A DNA stretch of 64,000 bases, taken from assembly GCA_023548195.1 (NCBI GenBank), contig JAJHZJ010000335.1:6953677-7017676 (forward strand), read 5' to 3'. Origin of the DNA: Bettongia penicillata ogilbyi (Eukaryota > Chordata > Mammalia > Diprotodontia > Potoroidae). A model generated the notes under the pieces. It was not told where the DNA came from. It ran no database searches and was given only the letters and a program-made list of their open reading frames with translations. A program made the position numbers and the translations under genes. Of the stretch, positions 1 to 10,751 are shown piece after piece. Every line of letters begins with the position of its first letter. The stretch's first letter is position 1.

Positions 1-170
1 AATAATGGCTCCGGTACTTACAGATGGAGTCATTTTGGGCAAGTCTCCTTGCCAACCTGGGCCTCAATTTCCTCCTTTATAAAAGGAGGGAAGTAGGTTA
101 AGTCTAAGTCTAAGTCTCTTCCATGTCTAAATCTTATCATAACTGATTCGAGAACTAGATGGTACATTTG
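1..170 (+). repeat. MIR-type SINE fragment
   Basis: The stretch reads like the MIR core and tail: a 'gggcaagtc' motif, then a 'cctcaatttcctcc' motif, then a run equivalent to 'tgtaaaatgaggg'. It carries a small local expansion of the hexamer taagtc near 98-118. It is diverged and starts before the window edge. Confidence 0.5.
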
Positions 171-251
171 TGAATTTCCCTTCTCTGTCCCCTGCTTCTT
201 ACTTCACCAGACCCTGCCTCATCCAACACTGACAGCTCAAGCAATAACCCC

Positions 252-640
252 TTGGTCCTCTGGACACACCCAAACCTCCCCGCCCCCCCCCCCCCCACAT
301 CTTCCCACCAGGAAAGCCTGACTCACCGACCCATGGGCCCAGAGACCTTCAATAGCGGCAGGGCCTGGAGGGAAGACCCTGTTGTGGCAGCTCCTGGCGC
401 TCCCAGATGCCAATCCAGTGACCTGGACGGAATAGGGAATGCTGTGTGTCGCTCACACCCTGGGAGGCCCAACTGCCGAGGAATATTAGCTCACCGAATG
501 ACTCATTGGGCAGCAGGCGAGAAGCCGTCTGGCTTCATCAGAAAGAGCCCAGTTCTCAATAGGGGAAGAAGCAAACAGCTCCGTTTGCTGACACAATCAA
601 AACATGGAGCTTTGGGCAGTGAATAAATGGTAACAGCAAT
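252..640. other. Unique GC-richer stretch with poly-C tract; possible regulatory element
   Basis: I recognise no repeat here. A run of 14 C occurs at 283-296. Near 497-512 there is an AP-1/MARE-like TGACTCA followed by ATTGG. The minus strand has a splice-donor-like TCG/GTGAGTC near 322. A plus-strand frame of 124 codons (252-626) is open, but it resembles no family I know and ends in low-information sequence. I treat the stretch as possibly conserved non-coding DNA, not as a gene. Confidence 0.25.
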
Positions 641-744
641 GACAACAACCCCATGCATATTGCCTCATCTGGAAAGTGAAGGGGTTGGCAGAGGACAGTA
701 TGGCCCTCTGTGAAGAATGATAATGATGTTCAAGGTTGCCCAAA

Positions 745-1433
745 CATGCAACGCTCAAGGTTCTAAAGTCCCTCCCAGCTCTGACATTCTCTGTTCTAGG
801 AGCCTTCCCAGCTCAGTCATTCCATGTTCTAAGGTCCCTCCCACCTAAGACATTCTATGTTCTAACATTCCTCTCAGCTCTGATATTCTATGTTCTTAAG
901 ACCTTCCCAGCTCTGACATTCTCTCTTCTAAGGCCCCTCCCAGTTCACATATTATGTTCTAAAGATCTTTCCAGTTTTGAAATTTCCTATCCTAAGTATC
1001 CTCCCACTTTTGACATCCTATGTTCAAAGACCCCTCCCAGCTCTGCCATCCTTTGTTGTAAGGTCTTTCTCTCAGCTCTGACATTCTATGTTCTAAGATC
1101 CCTCCTAGCTGTGACATTCTACATTCTATGGTCTTTCCCAGCTCTGTCAGACCTTTCTAGCTTTCACATTCTCTGTTCTAAAGTCCCTTCCAGCTCTGAC
1201 ATTCTATGTTCTAATGACCTTTCTAGCTCTGACATTCCCTCTCCTAAAGTTCCTCCCAGCTCTGACATCCTGTGTTCTAAGGTCCCTCTAACATTCTATT
1301 TTCTAAGAGCCCTCTCAGTTTTAACACTCTAGGTTCTGAAGTTGTTCTCTGCTCTGAAATTCTGTTTTAAGGCCTCTTCCACCTCTGACATTCTATGTTC
1401 TAAGGTTCTTCCCAGCTCTGACGTTCTTTGATT
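745..1433 (+). repeat. 33-bp minisatellite, about 21 copies
   Basis: A degenerate tandem array with a 33-bp period. Each unit contains 'cagctctgacattctatg' followed by 'ttctaaggtccctcc'. Because 33 is a multiple of 3, one frame stays open and gives an 11-residue repeat (ALTFYVLRSLP-like) over about 198 codons (736-1332). That reading frame is a by-product of the array. The same unit recurs near 3.6, 8.2, 8.6, 9.1, 21.8, 23.2, 25.9, 41.65 and 42.8 kb, in both orientations. Confidence 0.9.
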
Positions 1434-1629
1434 ATGTACCATCAGATTTGGACTTTCCAAAACATTCTCTCACCCTTTCTCACATTTGGTCCTGACAATA
1501 CCCTTACCAGCCAGATTGTCTAGATTCACCAATTCCCTTAAATTAAATTCAACAAACATTTTTAAAATATCTACACTGTGTTTGACAGAAACTAAAGCAA
1601 CCTTTCTTGTCAAGGTCACTACATGGGAA

Positions 1630-1905
1630 CTCTTACAATGGGCCTGAAGTTAGGCAGCCCTGAGTTCAATTCCTGACTGACATTCTGTAACCACTCAGTA
1701 ACCAAGTTACTGTACTTCTCTCTTCCTCCGTTTGCTCATCTATAAAATGAAGAGGCTGGATTCCGTGACTTTTAAGGTCCCTTCCTACTCTAAATCTAGA
1801 ATCCTAAGACTCTACTAAATGAGGAAACTGAGGCACAGAGACTGTTAGTGACTTATTTACCTAAAGTCAGCTAGCTTGTTAGTGGGCAGACTCCCAGCCC
1901 AGGGG
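1630..1905. repeat. MIR-type SINE pair (plus, then minus)
   Basis: At 1645-1805 a plus-strand MIR is recognisable by 'cctgagttcaattcctgac' and a 'tataaaatgaagaggctgga' tail. At 1815-1905 a minus-strand MIR-type copy begins with the diagnostic 'gaggaaactgaggcacagag'. Both are diverged and non-coding. Confidence 0.7.
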
Positions 1906-2121
1906 GACTAACTCCTTAGCCCTATCCTCTCTTTCCTTTAAATCTCACTGTGATTGTAAAGTAATCAGAGAATCAGTCCAAAATTTCTGAGTATGAATGG
2001 AATTATAAGATGACTTCTATTCCAACCTCCCTTACCCTACTCTCAAGACAGAATCCCTTCTATATTCAAATCAACAATTACAAAAACCTTGGGATGATTT
2101 ATAAGATGGATATGACTATTA

Positions 2122-2165
2122 TCTATCTGTCTGTCTGTCTGTCTATGTATCTATCTATCTATCCA
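2122..2165. repeat. TATC/TGTC tetranucleotide microsatellite
   Basis: Short run of tatc units with interspersed tgtc units. Confidence 0.85.
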
Positions 2166-2289
2166 TTTTATACTGAGTTGTCAATTTCTCATTTTTGTTC
2201 CCCCAAGAATCTGTCTTCTTACAGGCTTTGGGATTAAAAAGGATTTTATATATTCTCTAGTCTTGCCCACTCATTTTGAAAATAAGGAC

Positions 2290-2425
2290 CAGATTACAGT
2301 AACCTAGATTTAGAAGGGGAAGGCATCTTAAAGGTCAGTTAGCCCAAATCCCTCTTTTTACAGATGAGGAAGTTGAGGCACAGATAAGTAGAAGAAGCAG
2401 GACTCAAACCCAGATCCTCCAATGC
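2290..2425 (-). repeat. MIR-type SINE fragment
   Basis: Reverse-orientation MIR signature: 'ttttacagatgaggaagttg' followed by 'aggcacag', then a 'gactcaaacccagatcctcc' end. Confidence 0.65.
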
Positions 2426-2859
2426 CTAAGATAATCTATTGTTTCCGTTATACTGCATCCTCTTCCACATGTGCTTTTCCCTTCTTCTCTTGTTTCCTTC
2501 TTTTCCTGGAAGACATCCACACACTTATCTCCATCTCCTTAATCTCTCCCCAAGTTCCCCCATACATCCTTCTTCCAAGTCTCCTCTGGTTTCTTCCCTT
2601 TCCCTAACTCTTACATCCATCATCTTCCAGAGATGATGCCCTCCGAACTGGGTTCTCTGCCATGCAGCTGGCTCTGGGGAGGAGAAGGGAACTCAGCCAG
2701 CCTTGACAAAAAGCAGCACAGACTTGGGGGCTGGAGGAGTTCTGCTTTCTCCCTTCTTTCTCCAGGGTGAAGTCTGGAAATATCCATCCTGAGCCAAGAG
2801 GAGCTAGACTTCCTCAATCTCCCCCTTTAGCCCACCCTTCTCACCCAATCTGCCAACCC

Positions 2860-3028
2860 TGGCATACCAGGGCACCCAAGATTCTGTACCTTGGTATGAG
2901 GTAAGGCTGAGCCAATCCCAGGAGGATCCTAACTGGGGCTCCCCCAGGTGCTTCATCCAAGCCAGGGACTGGAGCTGCCCCTCTTCAGGCAGCAGTGGGT
3001 GCTCCCCAATCCATGACAGTAGGTCCAT
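2860..3028 (-). CDS. Candidate first coding exon, unidentified
   Basis: On the minus strand an ATG at 3028 opens a frame of about 56 or more codons that starts MDLLSWIGEHPLLPEE and continues through a Trp/Leu-rich stretch (SSWDWLSLTSY). It lies about 100-130 bp downstream of a TATA/CRE promoter-like block (3131-3184). That spacing suits a short 5' UTR. Possible splice donors are AAG/GTACAG near 2889 and GG/GTGAGA near 2847. The frame otherwise runs to a stop at 2804. The ATG context has G at +4 but C at -3. The sequence is not in any repeat I recognise. I do not recognise the protein, and no downstream exon was found with confidence. A chance frame is quite possible, so the 3' end is a guess. 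Confidence 0.25.
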
Positions 3029-3130
3029 CTGCCTGTTCTCAAGCCCTCAGCTTCCTTCCCCCTACCCTCCCCCCTTCCCCCCATCCCTCTCCTTTTGTTA
3101 AAGTGCAGAGATAGTCAGAGGAGCCGCTTG

Positions 3131-3184
3131 GGGAAAAATGACATTGTGGGGGCGGATCCATATATATTCCCTCAGTGACGTCCA
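3131..3184 (-). promoter_or_regulatory. TATA + CRE promoter-like site
   Basis: Read on the minus strand, a CRE-like GGACGTCA (3177-3184) precedes a TATA-like run ATATATAT (3160-3167) by about 10 bp, and a GC box (3148-3155) follows. Expected initiation is near 3130-3135. The order CRE, TATA, start suits the minus strand and leads into the ATG at 3028. The plus-strand alternative would put the CRE downstream of TATA. This is sequence pattern only. Confidence 0.35.
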
Positions 3185-3574
3185 AACCAGCCCTGCTCAG
3201 GCTCCCAAGTCAAAAGTTAATCTGCCCGGCGACTGGTACCACACACCCCACCTGGGAGCTGGGCAGCCTGGGAGCTGGCTGACTCTCCCACCTGAGAGGA
3301 AGCCTGGCCAGGGACTGGGAAGAAGCTTCTATGGAGAGTCTCTAGGGTTGGTGATGGGTGGAGGGGGGTGGGGGGAAGGGCCACAGGAGGCTCAAAACCT
3401 GACTCCAGGCAAAGATGGCCCAGGTGTGATGGGTAGCCTGTTGGGCTGGGGGGTCAAGGGATTCAGATTCAATCTCAGCTCTGCTATTGATACCCTAGGA
3501 GAATCCCAGGCAAACCAACCAGGCAGTCTAGGCTTCCCATCCAGAAAGGGAGGAGAGGGAATGGTATGATCTTT

Positions 3575-3850
3575 AACATACCTCCCAATTCTGACATTTA
3601 GAATTCTAAGGGCTTTCCAAGTTCTGGCATTTTTGTTCTAAGGTCCCTCTTAGCTGTGACATTCTATGGTGTGATGTCCTTCCCAGCTCTGGTATTTTGT
3701 GCTCTAATGTCCTTCCCAGTTCTGCCGTTCTCTGTTCTAAGGTCTGTCTCCTCCCAATCTGGCATTAAGTGTTCTAAGGTCCCTCTCAGCTGTGACCTTC
3801 TATGTTCTAAAGTCCTTCCCAGCTCTGATGTTCTATGTTCCCATGTACTC
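3575..3850 (+). repeat. 33-bp minisatellite, second array, about 8 copies
   Basis: Same unit and orientation as the array at 745-1433, with repeated 'agctctg' and 'ttctaaggtccctc' motifs at 32-34-bp spacing. It is more diverged than the first array. Confidence 0.85.
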
Positions 3851-3859
3851 TGGGTCAGC

Positions 3860-5280
3860 TAGATTGGTTCTCATGACACTTAACTTTATTTTTTAATTAA
3901 GGTTTTGTTCATGGTTTTTGTTTTTATGTCATATCTCTTCTAAATATTCCCCCATGAACTTTGTGCCCATTGAGTTTTCCCTTGAAGCAAAGAAAAGCAC
4001 TTAATCAAAACTAACCACCCCAGGAATAATGCCTGATAAGATACACAAAGGTCTGCATCCATGGGCCCCCGACCTCTACAAGGAAAGAGGAAGAGAAATG
4101 TATTTTCTCTTGTCTATCACCAAGACTGGCCATTACAGAGCAGTCAGCTTCAATCCTTTCCATGACTATAATCACTCTGTGTATATGCTATTTTCCTGGT
4201 TTATTATGAGCGTATTTTACAAATTACAGTGGGATATCCCAGTGACCTAAATTTTAGGTGTAATCTGTCTCTATGTGAATTGTCCCTATTGGTGTCAGCT
4301 TTGCTCTTTGGGACCAAAAACACCCAATTTCCGAAAGCAGGTCATCTGAACCTTTCCTACTGAACCCAGATGCCCAGCACCTGCCCAGATCTCTACCATT
4401 TCCCCAGCATCTTTCCTTCAGTTATCCCTTGTCAGGATTTTCACTCCACTTCCAGCACAGAATTCACCCTCCAGGGATGCCTGCTCTTGCCAAGAGGAGA
4501 TGGGGAGAGATGGTGCTAGGGATAGATTTTTTTCCCAGTGGAACCTGCCCAGCTACTACTCTGGGGTTTGGGAGCCCTACAGGATGACATTCTGCTGGGA
4601 AGAGGAGAGGTTCGAAGGTTACATAGCAGAAGGAAGGGACAGAGTGGGGGAGTACTGAGGGACAGTGTAAGGTGTGGCTATGCTAGAGAAAGACCCAAAG
4701 AGTGGTTTTTGCAGCAAGGGTGGGATGTGATCCTCTCACACTCAGATTGGTCATCCCCTTGAGGTCAATCCACCCCACCCCTATCCTTCTGGGGAACAGC
4801 CAGCCTGTCTCTTTAGATCATAGAAGTCTAGATTTATAATGAGAAGGGTCTTAAAAACTCTTAGATCTGCCCAATGACACCAAGAGAAAAAAAAAAAAGT
4901 CTACTTCCTTTCCTGGAAGGCAAGTCTTCCAAACTCTGGAGAGAATAATCTGAATACATAAGTTTTCTCTCCTCCAGGTTAAACATTGTCAGCTCCTTCA
5001 AGCTCATGTGCCTATTCCCTAGCCTATTCTCAGCTACAAAATAAGGATTGTACTCTATGTTCTCTAACTCCGAATTTATGATGCTGGGACTGGGGGTGGG
5101 GAAGGTGGGAGAGAGAAAATAAATGCATATTAATGGAAAAAAAGTTAATTAAAAATTCTCTGATGCTACAACTCAAACCCAAGTCCTCCAGATAGAAACA
5201 CTGTGCTCTTCCACTAAGCCATAGGCCCTGACGATCTCTAGCCTGTCTAAATACAGCTTAAGGGCCAAGAAAGGCTGCCT
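3860..5280. other. Mostly unassigned sequence
   Basis: No gene seen. There is a purine run (4887-4899) and a short MIR-type tail near 5030-5080. The rest (3890-4780) was not assigned to any repeat I know. Small open frames here show no recognisable domain. Confidence 0.4.
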
Positions 5281-5361
5281 CTCATTTGGAATCCAGGACT
5301 TGCTGGGTGAGCTCTCTCCATTTCCCCCTCCACCCCTCTACCCAACCCCTTTTCCTGTTAG

Positions 5362-5597
5362 TCCCAAGATCACCTTGGCATTTCCAAACTGGGTGGCACC
5401 TGCTGCTGCTCCAATGACCCCAATACCAGTGGACACCAAAATGGGGTTCTACAATGTTGTGGGCAGCCCTGCCTCCCTCACCTCTAACAGGTGCCCTGCC
5501 TGGAGGTCTGAGTTCCAGCTGCCTCTCCGCACTCTTAGCTGTTTATCCCCAGCCACATATGCCACCTACCTCAACATTTGCCAGGAGCTTTTGCCTG
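5362..5597 (+). CDS. Candidate internal exon with good splice sites, unidentified
   Basis: A long pyrimidine tract ends in 'cctgttag' at 5361, and a strong donor TG/GTAAGTC lies at 5597/5598. This bounds a 236-bp segment that is fully open in one frame and not obviously repetitive. The predicted peptide contains PVDTKMGFYNVVGSPASLTS and ends near LNICQELLPG. The exon length is not a multiple of 3. I do not recognise the protein. It could be a coding exon, a non-coding RNA exon, or a coincidence of splice-like motifs. The neighbouring candidate exon at 2860-3028 is on the opposite strand, so the two are not one gene. Confidence 0.3.
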
Positions 5598-5894
5598 GTA
5601 AGTCACCTTTATTATAATTGCTTTTTTTTTGGTTAACATTCTCATTTGTGCCTTTCAATGTAGATGTAAACTTGTTGGGTGAAAGATGCTTATTCAAGAT
5701 AGCAGCATTTCAAAAAGTTGGATTTGTGTGTGTGTGTCTGTTTCAAACAAACCAGTTTGTTCCTATAGCAGCCCCTGGTACTGCTTTGAAGATGGTCTCC
5801 ATTTGGTCTCCTTTTTAAAACTCCCACAATTCAGGTGGACAGGGTTCCAGGAAACCAAGAGAGAGAGAGCAAGAGAAAGACAGGAAGAAGGGAA

Positions 5895-6075
5895 GAAAAT
5901 AATAATGGCTCAAACTGGTAAAGCACCTTGCTGTTTTCAAAGTACATTCTCTCACTTGACTCTCACAACTCTGTGACATAGACACTACAGGGGTCATTAT
6001 CTCCATCTGCCAGCTGGGGGAGGTTAGATGACTTAGCCAGGATCACATAGTCTGTACCCAGCAACAAACTGAATG
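5895..6075 (-). repeat. MIR-type SINE
   Basis: Reverse MIR: 'aaagcaccttgctgttttc', 'tctcacttgactctcacaac', then 'gttagatgacttagccagg'. A T-run follows near 6094-6108. Confidence 0.7.
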
Positions 6076-6404
6076 CACATTTATCAGGTGCCTGTTTTTT
6101 TTTTTTTTCCAGGCAAGAGACAATTTGGTGCCGTGGAAAAATGAGTAGCTCTGAGAAAGAGGGCAACTGGGGTCCAAATTCTGCCTCAGATATGTACTGC
6201 TTTTGTAACCAAGAACAAATTGCTTAACTCTTTCATGTCCCAAGACAACTCTGAACTATGAGATGCAGATGAGAAGAAATTTCAGGGCCTAGTAGAGATG
6301 GGAGTCCTGGTTTTGGAATTGGAAAGATCTGAGTCTTAATCTCCCCTTAGATGCTAAATCATTGTGGGACCCTTGGTGAGAAACTGGATCTCTTAGAAAA
6401 TCTA

Positions 6405-6545
6405 GATTTTGATTTAGAGTTGGAAGGAATCTTAGAGGCCAGCCTTCTCCTTTTGAAAATGAGGAAACTGAGGTTCAGAGGAGATAAGTGATTGCCCAAG
6501 ATTACAAAGAGTGCAAATGACAGAGGTTTCAGCCTGGGGAGTACG
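6405..6545 (-). repeat. MIR-type SINE
   Basis: Carries 'gagttggaaggaatcttagag' halves and the diagnostic 'aatgaggaaactgaggttc'. The left edge resembles the 33-bp satellite unit. Confidence 0.7.
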
Positions 6546-6554
6546 CTGGATAAA

Positions 6555-6770
6555 GTTCAACAACTGCTCTCCCCTCAGAAAAGTATGCAGATATATCTTT
6601 CAACTTAATCCAAATTATTAGCATTTTCTCCATCACATTCTAAAGTCTAGGTAATCAATAAAACAATGAATTCAGCCTGGATTTGTAGGATTTGCCAATT
6701 TCCGAAGTGTAAATTCTCACGCTGAAAATTTAACTATCAGTTCTCAGTCTGAGCTGGTTCCAGCATACTA
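6555..6770 (+). repeat. Unassigned interspersed family X, copy 1
   Basis: Shares ordered motifs with 7668-7900 and 15225-15475: 'caacaactgctctc', 'catttt/tcctccatca', 'cctgatttgtag' and a 'tttgccaatttccgaagtg' box. All three copies have the same orientation. The family was not identified. Confidence 0.6.
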
Positions 6771-6774
6771 CTGC

Positions 6775-6905
6775 CTCAGCCTCAGTTTCCCTCTTGGTAA
6801 ATGGGAATAATAGCAACCACCTGACAGGGCTATGGCAAGCATCAGACAGAAACCATAAGGAAATCTCTGAAGTACTATATGAAATTGGCTATTTTTTATG
6901 AGTTG
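6775..6905 (+). repeat. MIR-type SINE fragment
   Basis: 'gcctcagtttccctcttgg' followed by a 'taaatgggaataatagcaac' tail. It directly abuts family X copy 1. Confidence 0.65.
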
Positions 6906-7009
6906 GTGATTAACAAATGCTCCTGGATTAATTAGGATCAAAGATTTAAAACTGGAAGAGCCTAAAAGGCCCCCATCTGTGATTACCCAGACCCTTGGAG
7001 GATGCTCCT

Positions 7010-7420
7010 TTGCTACTTTGTTACCAAAAGGTCAGGACCAAGGAATGAGGAAGACACCGAGCTAAGGACTCTGGATACAAAGTCAGAGATAGAAAAGGAC
7101 CCTGTCCTCAAGAAGCTTACCTTGCTCTAGGAAACATGTTAGTTTCTTAGTGCAAAACATATGCAAAAAAGTTTGAAGAAGAGCTGAGAAATGGGGGCAT
7201 CAGAAAAGGTTTCATGGCGAAGGAAATCCTTGAGCTTTGATGGAAGCCAGGGATTCTAAGAAATGAGGGTGAGGAGAGAGTGGATTCCAGGCACTAGAGG
7301 GAAGAGACACAGTGAGAGCCAGTACAAAGGCAAAGAATCTTCCTGACTCAAACTCTGCCTACTATTAATCAACCAAACACTAAACACTTATTAAGTGCCT
7401 ACTATGTGCCAGGAACTGGG
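7010..7420 (-). mobile_element. L2 LINE 3' region fragments
   Basis: Reverse-orientation L2 3' end: 'gagctaaggactctggatac', 'gaccctgtcctcaagaagct', then 'gaagccagggattc' and 'ggattccaggcactagag'. A second end copy ('cctactatgtgccaggaact') lies at 7365-7420. No open reading frame remains. Confidence 0.65.
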
Positions 7421-7667
7421 CTATGTATTACGGTGTGGTGCCTCTGCAGGAACAACAAGAAACTTGTTGAACCCTGATTGTGGAGCTGGAGATACTAAGA
7501 AGAGACAACTCAAAAATAGCAGTGATCTTAGAGTAGGTATGCTACAAGCCGCAGACTTGCTGTATCACTTTAGCCAAGTCCTAATCCATCTGGAACTTAA
7601 CTTCCTCCTTTGTGGAATGAGGTTTGGGCTCATTCTTGGACTAGACCTCTAGAAAAGACGTATTGGC

Positions 7668-7900
7668 AAATGTTTAACTACCGGTTCTCCCCCACTCCCT
7701 AAAAAAGCACACAGTCTTCTTTAAGTTTAAGGTATATTTTGTTACATTTTCTCCATCACTAAACAATCACAGTCCACCAAACAACTAATAAAACCCTAAT
7801 CTGTAGTATTTGCCGATTTTCGAGGTGTAAATGCTGATAATAAACATTTAACAAGAGGCTTGCCGTTCCAGCTTGCCCCAGCACAGCACAGTCTCTAAAT
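7668..7900 (+). repeat. Unassigned interspersed family X, copy 2
   Basis: Begins 'ggcaaatgtttaactaccgg', contains 'ttctccatcactaaac' and 'gccgattttcgaggtgtaaa', and is colinear with the other two copies. Confidence 0.6.
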
Positions 7901-8194
7901 GCCTTTTCCAGACCTGCAATTGTATGAAACATTATGATAAAGCTGAGGGGGCAAAGATCACTTTCAGTAGGGAAGAGAAGGAAGTTTAGGAGAGAAGGAA
8001 AAGAGGGAGCTCATGGAGTATGGAATGATATGATGTACATGTTGTCACTTTTGCCTTTGTATGCCCAGTGCCTGGAACCCAGTAGGAATTTAATAGACTT
8101 ACTGATCAATGACTGATTATTTTATCATTGATGAATTGATTGAATTAGATGAATCACCTGAGGGAGTCCCTTCTACCATGCTCCAAGGCTCTTT

Positions 8195-8600
8195 TTGGCT
8201 CAAACATTCCGTGTTGTAAGAGCCCTTCCAGCTCTGACATTCTATCAATCAATCAATGAGAATTTGTGTATTATTATGTGCCAGGCACTGTGTTCACCTT
8301 GGGGGTGTGTATGTATGTATGTAAATATGCGTGGATGGTTTCATTTGTTGTGTGTATGTATATATGTGTATAACACATACACACACAAAATGAAACAATC
8401 CCTGCTCATAATGACCTTGCATTCCAAGGCGGGGGAGACAACACATATGTACATATAAGTATATACAGAATAAATATAAAGAGGAAAAATACAAGTCAAT
8501 ACAAAGTCAGGATATACAAGGTTATCTGGGATGCAAGGTGCAATGGGGGAGGTGGGGTAAGGACGGAGATAAGGAAAGGCTTAATCTGGAAGTGTAGGTT
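8195..8600. repeat. 33-bp unit followed by L2 3' end (minus) with TG/CA microsatellite
   Basis: 8195-8242 holds about one and a half 33-bp units. From 8245 a minus-strand L2 end ('attatgtgccaggcactgtg') is split by a tatg/tgta-rich microsatellite (8308-8388) and resumes at 'aatccctgctcataatgacc'. A further diverged 33-bp unit is at 8600-8660. Confidence 0.65.
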
Positions 8601-9132
8601 TTAAGGCTCTTTCCTGCTCAGATATTCTGTTCTAAGGTCCTTTCTGGTTCTACAATTTATAATTCCTCAAACATCACTAAGCTGTAAGCTCTGTGAGGTC
8701 AGAGACTATGTCTTCTTTAATTGGATAGCTCCCCTAGTGAGCACAGCTATTGTCTCTCTGATCCTAAGTTTCTACATCTGTAAAGCAAGAGTAACTGCCT
8801 TCTTCACAGGGCACTGTAAGGAAGAGAAATACTTTGCAAACTATCAGAGCCTGAAGTAACATGAATTGATCTTAGGAGTCCTTGAAATAGTTCTGCATAA
8901 ACAGTCAACTCTCCACTGGGCACCTTAAGGAAGGTGGTGGCCTGGGTAAATCAAGCAAGTCTATTCGGAAGGCCAGTGGATATCTTAGGTCTGGACAAAT
9001 GACCTTGATGAAATGACCCTCCTGATGAGCCTTCCTTCTGTTACTAATGTTGGATTCCATCTATCCTGACTTCAGTCTATTTTTCATGATATAGCCTCCT
9101 TTCCACCCACCCACCAAGACTTCCTACAAACA

Positions 9133-9440
9133 GAATGTCAGAACAGGAAGGGAGCTCTGAACATACATTGTCAGATCATGGAGAGACATTAGAAGAACCT
9201 AAGATGTCAGAGCTGGAAGGGATCTTAGAACACATAATACCAGATCTGGGAAAGATGTTAGAAGATATGATGTCAGAGCTTGGAGGTACTTTAGAACAGA
9301 AAATGACAGATCTAGGAGGACCAGAATATGGGATGTCAGAGCTGGAAAGGAGCTCGAAACAAAGCATGCCAGAGCTGGGATAGACCTCAGAGCACAGGCC
9401 ATCAGAATTAGAAGGGAATCTTAAAACCTAGAATTTCAGA
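9133..9440 (-). repeat. 33-bp minisatellite in reverse orientation, about 9 copies
   Basis: Reverse complement of the 745-1433 unit: repeated 'gtcagagctggaaggga' and 'cttagaaca' motifs. An 11-residue-periodic open frame (MSELEGILEH-like) is a by-product. It runs directly into a minus-strand MIR-type repeat (9440-9580) whose left edge reads like one more unit. Confidence 0.85.
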
Positions 9441-9585
9441 GGAGAGAGGGAATTTAGAAATCTAATCTAATTCTTTCATGTTATAGATAAGGAAACAGAG
9501 ACTAAGACATGATAAAAGATTTGCCCAAGGTCGTTGCACAGCTAATTATTAGCTGAAGATTCATCTCTTTGCTTTTGGTGCTGGC
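9440..9585 (-). repeat. MIR-type SINE
   Basis: 'tagataaggaaacagagac' then 'gatttgcccaaggtc'. It is the direct continuation of the reversed 33-bp array. Confidence 0.7.
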
Positions 9586-9689
9586 CTTTACAGATTCCAC
9601 TTTAATTGCATAAATGTCCCTCAGAACACACTCAGCAGGGGCTCTTTACCTAGGACCCCTGAACTTCATTTTAACTTGACTTTTAACAT

Positions 9690-9706
9690 CTTGATGACTT
9701 AATTTC
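9690..9706. repeat. Target-site duplication, left copy
   Basis: cttgatgacttaatttc, identical at 17 of 17 positions to 12506-12522. It flanks the HAL1 insertion. Confidence 0.95.
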
Positions 9707-10534
9707 TTTTTTTTTTAATACGAATTTATTTATTTAACTTTTTACATTCATTTTCACAAAATTTTGGGTTCCAAATTTTCTCTCCTTTTATCCCCTCCCC
9801 CCCACCCCAACACACCGAGCAATCTAATTTTCCCTATCACCAATCTGCCCTCTCTTCTATCATCCCTCCCTTCTCTTGTCCCCATCTTCTCTTTTGTATG
9901 ACTTTCTATTCCCCATTAACTGTATTTCTTATTTCCTAGTAGCAACAACAATACTCAACAGCTGTTCCTCAAACTTTGAGTTCCAAATTCTCCCCATCCC
10001 TCCCTCCCCACCCATTCTCTTTGGGAAGGCAGGCAATTCAATATAGGCCATATCTGTGTAGTTTTGCAAATGACTTCGATAACAGTTGTGTTGTGTAAGA
10101 CTAACTGTATTTCCCTCCATCCTATCTTCCCTCCCCCATTGTTTCTATTCTGTCTTTTGATCCTGTCCCTCCCCAAGAGTGTTGACTTCAAATTGCTCCC
10201 TTCTCCCATTGCCCTCCCTTCCATCATCCCTCCCTCCCTGCTTATCTCCTTCTCCCCCACTTTCCTGTACTGTAAGGTAGGTTTTCATACCAAAATAAGT
10301 GTGCATTTTACTCCTTCCTTTAGTCGAATGTGATGAGGGTAAACTTCATGTTTTTTTTTTTCTCAGCTCTCCTCTTTTTCCCTCCACTAAAAAGTCATCT
10401 GCTTGCCTCTTGAATGAGATATAATTTACCCCATTTCATTTCACCCTCTCTCCTCCCACTACATTTCTCTCTCACCGTTTACCTTAATTTCTTTTAAGAT
10501 ATGGTCCCATCCTATTCAATTCACTCTGTGCTCT

Positions 10535-10618
10535 CTGTCTCTGTTTGTGCGTGCATGTGTATATGTGTGCGCGCATGCACACATGTACATGTGTGTTTGT
10601 GTGCGTGTGTGTGTGTGG
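10535..10618. repeat. TG/CA microsatellite in the HAL1 3' UTR
   Basis: Imperfect run of tgtg and gcgc/tgca dinucleotides inside the HAL1. Confidence 0.85.
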
Positions 10619-10751
10619 TCCCACCAACTACCCAGATACTGAAAAGCTTTAAGAGTTACAAATATTGTATTTCCATGTAGGAATGTAAACAGTTCACCTT
10701 TGGTAAGTCCCTTATGACTTCTCTTTGCTGTTTACTTTTTCATGCTTCTTC

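Noticed and set aside
315..330. Minus-strand splice donor TCG/GTGAGTC as evidence for a gene at 330-620
   Set aside because: No consistent open frame, promoter or acceptor supports an exon there; kept only as a possible regulatory stretch.
736..1332. 198-codon plus-strand frame with 11-residue repeats
   Set aside because: A direct product of the 33-bp tandem array. The period is a multiple of three, so the frame stays open without selection.
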